Below are positions 1-5,530 of a stretch of 11,431 nucleotides of DNA, piece by piece. The translations under genes and the position numbers were made by a program. The stretch is from Vicinamibacterales bacterium (lineage in GTDB: Bacteria; Acidobacteriota; Vicinamibacteria; Vicinamibacterales; UBA8438): the NCBI GenBank assembly GCA_030745255.1, contig JASLOY010000062.1:1-11431 (forward strand). Direction: 5' to 3'. Every line of letters begins with the position of its first letter. The first letter of the stretch is position 1. Under the pieces are notes generated by a model that was not told the origin of the DNA, did not search any database, and saw only the letters and a list, made by a program, of their open reading frames with translations.

Positions 1-20
1 ACGCGACAGTGTAGTACGCT

Positions 21-39
21 GGATCGATCGTGTCGATCC
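21..39. other. Short perfect hairpin downstream of the response regulator gene
   Basis: Bases 21-27 (GGATCGA) and 33-39 (TCGATCC) form a perfect 7-base inverted repeat around a 5-base loop. It lies about 30 bases past the stop codon of the minus-strand response regulator gene. It has no T-tract in either direction, so it is at best a 3'-end protecting hairpin or a factor-dependent termination site. I see nothing else in bases 1-68. Confidence 0.3.
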
Positions 40-68
40 CTATAACGAAGGACTTTCACCACGGGCTG

Positions 69-1499
69 CTAGGCGGCCTTCGGCTTTGTCGTGGGCCAGA
101 ACCGGTCCAGCAGCTTGCCGATCCCCCAGCTTCGGCCACGCTTGGTCCCAGGGGGAAGCTTGCCGTGGCCCGTGGCGCTGAAGTTCTTGTCCGCCCAATG
201 GTATGGTCGCAGCTGCGCGGCATCGCTGTTCACCAGCTTGCGGGCGACGGCGATGAGGTCGAACCGCAGGCCGTCCTCGGTCTTGAACGTTAGGATGGCC
301 CCCGTCTCGTCGGTGGCCACCGGTGCTTGTCGCCGACGGGTCTCGGGAGGCCCGATCTCGGTGGGCACTCCATGTTCGGCAAGGGTGTTCTGCACCCGCC
401 CGAGAATCATCTTGAGGAGCTCTCCCAACGTCTCGGTCCGATCCTCGTCGGTGAACGGCCGGTCTTCTGCGTAGTCCCCCATCCGTCGTGTCACCGCGTC
501 GGCGGTGTCGGGTTGCAGCTGTAGGGTGACCTCGGCGGTCATCTGGTGCTCGGGTGGGGTGAGCAGCATCGTCGCTGCCAGGGTCTCGCCGGTAAGCGGC
601 GCAGGTTCCGGATCCACCTCGACGTCGGCAGTCAGCGTCATGTCGCAGACCTGTTCGGTCGCTGCAATCAGACCCATCCTGAAACGTGGATAGATCCGCT
701 CGAGCGCTTGCGCCGGTCGGCCGGTCAGAACAGTCAAACGTTCGAATTGATCCAGGAAAACGTCCCGCACGAACGAACAGGCGATGACCCCGTCATACAC
801 GCCCCGCGCCTTGGTCTCGGCGATTCGGCTTCTCGGGACCGTCGCGATGACCCGCGTGGTGGACAACGCGCTCATGCCGCGCATCTTCTGAACCAGGGTT
901 TCCGCGTCGATGATCCCCAGCTCCCCACCGACGAACACCAGCCCCGGTGTCTCCTGAAGGCAGAGCGTCAGCGCGTCAGCGCCTGTCGAGGCCTCCAGCG
1001 CCTTGCAGCGGGGTCTGAAGAAGTCCATCAGAAAACGCCGGTAATCCGGGTCGCCCTCAGCGACCAAGACGACGAGGTGCTCATCCACCGTGACCGGTTC
1101 GCTGTTGGCGTCGGACCCTCCGCCCGAGGTCAGACGCAGGTTCTGCAGCACCTGGGCGAGACGCGCACTGATGCGATTCGGCTTGAGCGGCTTGACCAGG
1201 TAGTCGGTGATGCCCAACGCGACCGCCTGCTTCACCATGGCCTCTCCGCGTTCGGCGGTCATGATGAGCACCGGCAGGGAACTATGAGCGGACTCCCGGA
1301 TCATCTGCAGGGTCTCGAGTCCCCCCATGACCGGCATGTACAGGTCGAGCAGCAGCGCCGAAAACTGTTCTTCGTCGAGCCGCGCCAGGGCCTCCAGACC
1401 GTTCTCGGCCTCGGTGACCGTACAGTCGAAGTCACGCGTCAATAGGCGCTTGAGCATGATCCGGCTTCCCGGATCGTCATCCACGACAAGTATCTTCAT
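69..1499 (-). CDS. Response regulator: receiver, pseudo-receiver and CheX-like domain
   Basis: This 476-residue cytoplasmic signalling protein has three parts. Residues 1-120 are a complete receiver domain: acidic pocket D8/D9, phosphoacceptor D52 in LLLDLYMP, T81 and K103 in the VKPL motif. Residues 140-258 repeat the receiver pattern, but the position aligned with D52 is Val/Gly (around 190-191) and no Lys matches K103, so this copy probably cannot be phosphorylated. Residues about 273-385 look like the CheX/CheC family of CheY-P phosphatases, with a helix containing LGELLKMILG (358-367) where family members have a GElxNmixG motif. The catalytic Asn is Lys363 here. The tail is basic and shows no DNA-binding domain. 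The ATG at 1499 was chosen because it opens the receiver fold and has AGGCG just upstream; the frame stays open far upstream, but that part is antisense to the next gene. A chemotaxis- or motility-like role is inferred; no kinase gene is nearby. Confidence 0.82.
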   Translation of the reverse strand: MKILVVDDDPGSRIMLKRLLTRDFDCTVTEAENGLEALARLDEEQFSALLLDLYMPVMGGLETLQMIRESAHSSLPVLIMTAERGEAMVKQAVALGITDYLVKPLKPNRISARLAQVLQNLRLTSGGGSDANSEPVTVDEHLVVLVAEGDPDYRRFLMDFFRPRCKALEASTGADALTLCLQETPGLVFVGGELGIIDAETLVQKMRGMSALSTTRVIATVPRSRIAETKARGVYDGVIACSFVRDVFLDQFERLTVLTGRPAQALERIYPRFRMGLIAATEQVCDMTLTADVEVDPEPAPLTGETLAATMLLTPPEHQMTAEVTLQLQPDTADAVTRRMGDYAEDRPFTDEDRTETLGELLKMILGRVQNTLAEHGVPTEIGPPETRRRQAPVATDETGAILTFKTEDGLRFDLIAVARKLVNSDAAQLRPYHWADKNFSATGHGKLPPGTKRGRSWGIGKLLDRFWPTTKPKAA

Positions 1500-1581
1500 C
1501 CCACGCCTGTCTTTCTCACGCCTCCAGCGGTTCGCACTCCGAGACAAGTGTCCGGGCGCGCGCAAAACTGGCGTCACACGG

Positions 1582-1617
1582 GGAATCGTCACATGTCGCG
1601 GTGACTTGAGCGATTCC
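1582..1617. promoter_or_regulatory. Interrupted dyad in the divergent control region
   Basis: The 177-base gap between the divergent response regulator and methyltransferase genes contains GGAATC (1582-1587) facing GATTCC (1612-1617). Nested inside, GTCAC (1588-1592) faces GTGAC (1601-1605), leaving an 8-base loop and a 6-base bulge. CGTCACA also occurs as a direct repeat at 1572-1578 and 1587-1593, 15 bases apart. The position and symmetry suit an operator for one or both genes, or a folded leader on the minus-strand transcript. No regulator can be named from sequence alone. Confidence 0.35.
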
Positions 1618-1661
1618 AGGCGGAACGGGTACCCCCGTGGGGCTGACGTCGCCTCGGGTGG

Positions 1662-1667
1662 TATCCT
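1662..1667 (+). promoter_or_regulatory. Possible -10 element for a leaderless methyltransferase transcript
   Basis: TATCCT lies 9 bases upstream of the ATG at 1677, and the intervening sequence has no purine-rich ribosome binding site. This spacing would place the transcription start at or within a few bases of the start codon. No convincing -35 box lies 16-18 bases upstream, so the call is weak. Confidence 0.27.
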
Positions 1668-1676
1668 CCCCGCACG

Positions 1677-2489
1677 ATGTCGCCGCCCCACGCACTCACC
1701 CCGGCCGCTGGAACCCGCTCCGAGTACGACACCTTCGCCGACATCTACACGGTCTGGACCGACACGGCTCGGTCGACCCGCGCGAACCTCCCGTTCTACG
1801 TCAAGGCGTATGCGGCAGCCGATGGCCCGGTCGTCGAGCTGGGGGTGGGGGATGGTCGTATCGCGGTCGAGGCGGCGGCACAGGGCTGCCACGTGATCGG
1901 CGTGGATGCGTCGCCGGCGATGCTCGCGCTCTGCCGGCAGCGGGCTCAGCGGGCAGGTGTCACCGACCACATCACGCTGCTCGAGGCGGACTTTCGCGAC
2001 TTCGAGCTCCAGGAGCCGGCGGCCCTCATCGCTCTCCCGTATCACAGCATCGGGCACCTGTTGACGCTCGACGACAAGCGTCAGGCGATGCGTCATATCT
2101 TTGCCCACGTGCGTCCAGGCGGACGATTCGTCTTCGATGACTTCCTTATGACACCGGCCCTGATGGCTCACATGCAGCAGGTGCAGCTTCGAGCGGCATA
2201 TCGGTCGACGGCGGGCGTGGACATGTTGTTGTGGGTGGCCTCGCTGGTGGACGAGCCATCCAAGTCGATGACGGTCGTCACCTGGGAGGACGAGCTCGAC
2301 GTAGATGGCCGCCTGGACCGGCGCCGCTATCGCCGGTTGAGTCTGAGCTGGCTGGAACCGCCCCAGGCTCGGCGACTGCTCGAAGACGCCGGGTTCACGA
2401 TCGAAGCCTGCTTTGGCGATTTCCGCAGCACGCCGTTCGCGAAGACGACCGCGACCGAGCAGGTGTGGGTTGCGCGTCGGCCTGCGTGA
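1677..2489 (+). CDS. Class I SAM-dependent methyltransferase, substrate unknown
   Basis: This 270-residue soluble protein has a Rossmann-type methyltransferase fold. Motif I is VVELGVGDGRIAVEAA (52-67), the glycine-rich SAM loop, followed by D77 in VIGVDASP, the usual ribose-binding acid. A third acidic strand is LLEADFRDF, and a post-motif strand FVFDDFL follows. The N-terminal EYDTFADIYTVW stretch is typical of methyltransferases of the Methyltransf_25/UbiE-like group. The C-terminal half, with its strand-rich WEDELDVDGRLDRRRYRRLSLSWLEP segment, resembles small-molecule methyltransferases. Its substrate cannot be read from sequence. It precedes folB by 50 bases on the same strand and is probably cotranscribed with it, which may hint at a pterin-related or housekeeping role, but the link is only positional. 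The start has no clear Shine-Dalgarno sequence. Confidence 0.82.
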   Translation: MSPPHALTPAAGTRSEYDTFADIYTVWTDTARSTRANLPFYVKAYAAADGPVVELGVGDGRIAVEAAAQGCHVIGVDASPAMLALCRQRAQRAGVTDHITLLEADFRDFELQEPAALIALPYHSIGHLLTLDDKRQAMRHIFAHVRPGGRFVFDDFLMTPALMAHMQQVQLRAAYRSTAGVDMLLWVASLVDEPSKSMTVVTWEDELDVDGRLDRRRYRRLSLSWLEPPQARRLLEDAGFTIEACFGDFRSTPFAKTTATEQVWVARRPA

Positions 2490-2539
2490 CGTGGCGGTGT
2501 GCTCTGATCGCTGCTTTCTCTGGGAGGGGGAACGACACG

Positions 2540-2899
2540 ATGATCGGCACAACGGGGCTCAAGCGCCTGCAGGTGGACTGCATCGTCGGGGTCTATCCAG
2601 AGGAGCGCGCACAGCCCCAGCCGGTGCTCATCGACATCGAGCTCGACTACGACTTCGCGGCGGCAGCCGGTTCCGATGCCGTCGCTGACGCCGTCGACTA
2701 CGACAGTGTCGCCGCGGAAGTGAGCGGCTTGGTCGAGCGGCGCCAATTCACGCTCATCGAGACGATGGCGGAAGAAGCGGCCGCTCTGCTGCTCGAGCGC
2801 ATGGGCCAGGTTCGAGCCGTTCGTCTGGAAGTCCGGAAGCCTCAGGCGGTGCCGGCCGCGGCATGTTCGTTCGTGCGCGTGGAGCGGACCCGGAGATGA
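2540..2899 (+). CDS. folB: Dihydroneopterin aldolase
   Basis: This 119-residue protein matches the full length of the FolB family. FolB cleaves 7,8-dihydroneopterin to 6-hydroxymethyl-7,8-dihydropterin and glycolaldehyde in folate synthesis. Conserved positions are visible: the N-terminal CIVGVYPEER with E22, Y54 in VDYDSVA, E74 in FTLIETMAEE (the pterin-anchoring Glu) and K100 in VRKPQAVP (the catalytic Lys). These coincide with the numbering of the well-studied Staphylococcus aureus enzyme. The family also contains FolX, an epimerase of dihydroneopterin triphosphate, and sequence alone does not fully exclude that activity. The ATG was chosen because the family fold begins here and GGAG lies at 2523-2526, a rather long 13 bases upstream. 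The stop overlaps the ATG of the next gene as ATGA, indicating translational coupling to the pteridine-reductase-like gene. Confidence 0.9.
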   Translation: MIGTTGLKRLQVDCIVGVYPEERAQPQPVLIDIELDYDFAAAAGSDAVADAVDYDSVAAEVSGLVERRQFTLIETMAEEAAALLLERMGQVRAVRLEVRKPQAVPAAACSFVRVERTRR

Positions 2900-3627
2900 G
2901 CCCACCACACACCAACCCGGTGGCCGTGGTGACCGGCGGGGCCCGGCGTGTGGGCAGGCAACTGTGCACGACGCTGGCCGCCCGCGGCTACGATCTGGTG
3001 ATCCTGTATCGCGACTCGGAGGCCGAGGCGCGGTCGCTCGAACGGGAGATCCACGACGGCGGGCAGCGGGCTCGGGTGCTGGCGGTCGACGTGGGCGTCG
3101 AGGGCCAGGTGGCTCGCGTCTTCGACGACATCACCAGCATGGAGGGGCGTCTCGACCTGTTGGTGAACAACGTCGGGAACTACAACCCGCAGCACGTCAC
3201 CCACCTCGACCCCGCGGTGTGGGACGCCACGCTCGCCGCCAATCTCTCCGGCGCCTTCTACTGCTGCTACCACGCGCTCCGCCTCATGACCGGAGGAGGG
3301 AACATCGTCAACATCGGCATGGCGGGGCTGGAGGGCATCCGCGCCAATGTGCACGGGACCGACTACTATGTGAGCAAGACCGGTCTCCTGGTGCTGACAC
3401 GCGCACTGGCGGCGGCGCACGCCGAACGGCAGATTCGCGTCAACATGGTTTCTCCCGGCCAGCTCGAGAACTCGATCGATCTTCCACCCCCGCACGAGAT
3501 TGGCACCTCGGTGCCGCTTGGCCGGGCCGGCAGCCTGCGCGATGTCTCGCAGGCGGTCGAGTATCTGCTCGACGCCGCTTACCTCACCGGTGTCAACATC
3601 GACGTCTCGGGCGGCTACCGCTTGTAG
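2896..3627 (+). CDS. SDR oxidoreductase, probable pteridine reductase (FolM/PTR1-like)
   Basis: This 243-residue short-chain dehydrogenase/reductase has TGGARRVG at 13-20, which fits the TGX3RXG signature of pteridine reductases; the second Arg is known in that family to favour NADPH. Other SDR landmarks are D65 of the cofactor pocket, NNVG (91-94), Y157 and K161 of the YxxxK motif, and the C-terminal VSGGYRL. The strand before the active site reads VNIGMAG (138-144), so the Ser of classical SDRs, or the Asp of PTR1/FolM, is absent at the expected place. The likely reaction is NADPH-dependent reduction of dihydrofolate, dihydrobiopterin or dihydromonapterin. This is supported by the ATGA overlap with folB. 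An upstream in-frame ATG at 2863 was rejected because it would extend into folB and precede the fold. A generic 3-oxoacyl-ACP-reductase label is possible but less consistent with the context. Confidence 0.8.
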   Translation: MSPPHTNPVAVVTGGARRVGRQLCTTLAARGYDLVILYRDSEAEARSLEREIHDGGQRARVLAVDVGVEGQVARVFDDITSMEGRLDLLVNNVGNYNPQHVTHLDPAVWDATLAANLSGAFYCCYHALRLMTGGGNIVNIGMAGLEGIRANVHGTDYYVSKTGLLVLTRALAAAHAERQIRVNMVSPGQLENSIDLPPPHEIGTSVPLGRAGSLRDVSQAVEYLLDAAYLTGVNIDVSGGYRL

Positions 3628-3652
3628 CGAGGAGCTCGAGGAGACTGGAGCA

Positions 3653-3693
3653 TCTGAAGCCGTTTTCCTTCTGACTTCTGCCTGCTGACTTCT
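3653..3693 (+). repeat. Heptad repeat copy 1 (GNCTTCT units), truncated form
   Basis: Four contiguous 7-base units lie at 3666-3693: TCCTTCT, GACTTCT, GCCTGCT and GACTTCT. They are preceded by TCTGAAGCCGTTTT, which resembles a collapsed version of the hairpin-plus-T-tract seen in the other two copies. The copy sits in the 107-base gap between the pteridine-reductase-like gene and the phospholipase D-like gene. No matching AGAAGNC arm is present on its left side, so it cannot fold like the copy at 9263-9459. The rest of the gap (3694-3734) shows only a possible ribosome binding site. Confidence 0.6.
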
Positions 3694-3734
3694 CGGTCCT
3701 GACGCAGCGCCGTTCGCCAGGTGCCCTCCAGCCC

Positions 3735-4886
3735 ATGCCCACCGCCTCCTTACTGCGTCCGCTCTGGGATCGTGCGGACGAGTGGGCGTGCCGCCTCGCC
3801 ATGATTCGGGAGGCGCAGCGCTTTCTGTATCTCTCGACCTACTACATCGAGTACGACCGGTACGGCGTCGAGCTCCTGGCATCCCTGCTCGAGGCTCAGC
3901 GGCGCGGCGTCGCGGTCAACCTCCTTGTGGACAACTTCGGCCAGCGGCTGGGCGGGGTGTTGATGACACGCGACACCCAGGCGGCACTCGTGGCCCGCCT
4001 GGACGAGCTGCGCCATGCTGGGGCCGTCGTGGCGTTCTATGAGCCGAGATATTTTCTCCAGCGACGGTTGGGCGGCGGCCAGCATGTCAAGATTCAGGTG
4101 TCCGAGGCGGGCGAGGCAATCTTCGGCAGCAGCAACATCACGAAGTCCTCCTTCGAGGGATGGAACGAGTTTTCGGTCTCGGTCCGCGGGCCGGTGGTGC
4201 GGACGCTGTTCGAGAGCTATCGCGCGATCGGCGGTTCGGTCGATGATGACCACCTGCGGCAGCTCGCGGGCGTCCGATCGGACACGCCGGACGACATGGC
4301 GCTGGACTACTGGCTGTGCAACCCGAATACGCACCAGGGTCGTTGGGGGCCGCTTGGCTGGCGGGGGCGCAACGAGGTGACCGACCGGATCATCGACATG
4401 CTCGACGGTGCCCGCGACACGGTCCGGCTCACCAGCTTCTACTTCAAGCCTGTTGAGTCGCTGATGACGGCGCTGATCGGGGCGGCCCGCCGCGGTGTCC
4501 AGGTGGAAGTGTACCATTCGCACCGAGACGCGTTGCCGGCCACCGACCTGGCGTGGATTGCCGCCGCCGTGAATTACGAGCGGCTGCTGGACGCCGGGAT
4601 CGAGGTGCACGAAAACCGTCGCGGCGAGCACTCGAAGATCGTGCTGGTCGACGACACGTGGGTCGCCTTCGGCAGCTACAACTTCGAGGACGCTGCTCAC
4701 GACCGGCTGGCCGAGGCGATGCTCGCTACCCACGACGGCCGCGCCATTGCGCACGCCACGTCGATTTTCGCCGAGCTTCGCCGCGACCCGCACAATGAGC
4801 GTGTGAGCGATCGGTTCCTTCGCAGTCTGCCGGGCATGCTGAAGCTGCGCCGCGCCGTGATCGGTCGGTTCAAGCGGTGGATGTGA
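3735..4886 (+). CDS. Phospholipase D-like / cardiolipin synthase-like protein
   Basis: This 383-residue protein has the two-domain layout of the phospholipase D superfamily, which includes cardiolipin synthases that transfer phosphatidyl groups between lipids. The first HKD motif is H117-V-K119 followed by E124 where Asp is usual, then GSSN with the conserved Gly/Ser/Asn. The second is H299-S-K301 with D306, followed by FGSYNFED, and is complete. No N-terminal transmembrane hairpin precedes the first domain, unlike E. coli ClsA, so the protein is closer to ClsB-type or to soluble PLD proteins. The N-terminal AQRFLYLSTYYIEYD strand and the VNLLVDNFG strand are typical of the fold. AGGTG at 3719-3723 is a plausible ribosome binding site for the ATG. 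The substrate could be phospholipid or nucleic acid, but the first-domain FVxFYEPR-like strand (VVAFYEPRYF) fits the cardiolipin synthase group. The CYTH gene follows after 53 bases and may be cotranscribed. Confidence 0.82.
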   Translation: MPTASLLRPLWDRADEWACRLAMIREAQRFLYLSTYYIEYDRYGVELLASLLEAQRRGVAVNLLVDNFGQRLGGVLMTRDTQAALVARLDELRHAGAVVAFYEPRYFLQRRLGGGQHVKIQVSEAGEAIFGSSNITKSSFEGWNEFSVSVRGPVVRTLFESYRAIGGSVDDDHLRQLAGVRSDTPDDMALDYWLCNPNTHQGRWGPLGWRGRNEVTDRIIDMLDGARDTVRLTSFYFKPVESLMTALIGAARRGVQVEVYHSHRDALPATDLAWIAAAVNYERLLDAGIEVHENRRGEHSKIVLVDDTWVAFGSYNFEDAAHDRLAEAMLATHDGRAIAHATSIFAELRRDPHNERVSDRFLRSLPGMLKLRRAVIGRFKRWM

Positions 4887-4899
4887 ACGCCGTCAGGTA

Positions 4900-4919
4900 A
4901 CCGCCGCGCGCACGGCGGT
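4900..4919 (+). other. Hairpin just upstream of the CYTH gene
   Basis: ACCGCCG (4900-4906) and CGGCGGT (4913-4919) are a perfect 7-base inverted repeat around a 6-base loop. It falls between the stop of the phospholipase D-like gene and the GAGAGG ribosome binding site (4926-4931) of the CYTH gene. There is no T-tract, so an intrinsic terminator is unlikely. It could stabilise the upstream message end or modulate translation of the downstream gene. Confidence 0.35.
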
Positions 4920-4939
4920 CGCGATGAGAGGATGACCAG

Positions 4940-5527
4940 GTGACAGCTGACGAGCTGCGGTTCAAGGAGATCGAACACAAGTTCATCGTCGACGACCAGT
5001 TCGACCTGGCGGGCTTTCGCGACATGCTCGGTCGTCTGAACCCGGCGAGAACGAGCTCACTTCGGGTTCGAGATCGGTACTACCTCACCGACGGCGGTAA
5101 AGGCGGACATTTCGTCATCCGCCATCGATACGATGCCGAGCTGCATCACCTGACGCTGAAGACCGTCGCAGACGACACGGAGGTGCGCTCTGAGATCAAT
5201 CTCGACCTCGGACAGCACGCGGGTGACCAGCGCGAGGCAGTCGACGCGTTCCTCGACCATCTGGGTGTGCGGTGGAGCGGGACGCTCCACAAGGATCTGG
5301 ACGTGTGGCGCTTCCCCGATGTCGAGGTTGTCCACTACTGCGCCACGACCGACGCCCGGTCGGTCCGCTGTGTCGAATTCGAGGCCACGCGGAAACTCTC
5401 GCTGGCCGACGCCCTCGCAATCCTGCAGCGGTACGAGCGCGCCACCGGCTTCGCCGATCGGCAGCGGTCGCGACGGTCACTCCTGCAGATCCTGTTTCCT
5501 GAGGTCGCCGAGATGTTGACGTCGTAG
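4940..5527 (+). CDS. CYTH-domain triphosphate tunnel protein
   Basis: This 195-residue protein begins with the diagnostic CYTH motif ExExK (E10, E12, K14 in KEIEHKF). CYTH proteins form an eight-stranded tunnel that binds triphosphate compounds and divalent metal; known members include thiamine triphosphatase, class IV adenylate cyclase and inorganic triphosphatases. Further tunnel residues are visible as alternating charged strands: SLRVRDRYY (40-48), FVIRHRY, LTLKTV, VRSEINLDL and, near the C terminus, CVEFEATRK. The length fits a single CYTH domain with no CHAD domain attached. The GTG start is preferred because GAGAGG lies 8 bases upstream and the nearby ATG codons are out of frame or run into a stop. 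Substrate (inorganic triphosphate, nucleotide or lipid-linked) is unknown. It ends 3 bases from the stop codon of the convergent quinoprotein gene. Confidence 0.8.
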   Translation: MTADELRFKEIEHKFIVDDQFDLAGFRDMLGRLNPARTSSLRVRDRYYLTDGGKGGHFVIRHRYDAELHHLTLKTVADDTEVRSEINLDLGQHAGDQREAVDAFLDHLGVRWSGTLHKDLDVWRFPDVEVVHYCATTDARSVRCVEFEATRKLSLADALAILQRYERATGFADRQRSRRSLLQILFPEVAEMLTS

Positions 5528-5530
5528 TCC

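Noticed and set aside
546..1445. A 299-codon plus-strand open frame opposite the response regulator
   Set aside because: No domain or ribosome binding site, and the composition is that of an antisense shadow.
1500..2552. The response regulator frame stays open upstream, giving an apparent 827-residue minus-strand protein
   Set aside because: The extension is antisense to a well-supported methyltransferase, is rich in Arg/His/Pro as expected for a GC-rich shadow, and the receiver fold begins exactly at the ATG at 1499.
2842..3882. A 346-codon minus-strand open frame across the pteridine-reductase-like gene
   Set aside because: It spans an intergenic repeat and two unrelated gene ends, shows no domain, and mirrors the codon structure of the plus-strand genes.
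3750..4793. A 347-codon minus-strand open frame opposite the phospholipase D-like gene
   Set aside because: The plus strand has both HKD motifs in frame; the minus translation is a compositionally biased shadow.
4900..4919. Hairpin considered as an intrinsic terminator of the phospholipase D-like gene
   Set aside because: No T-run follows the stem on either strand; a purine-rich ribosome binding site follows instead.
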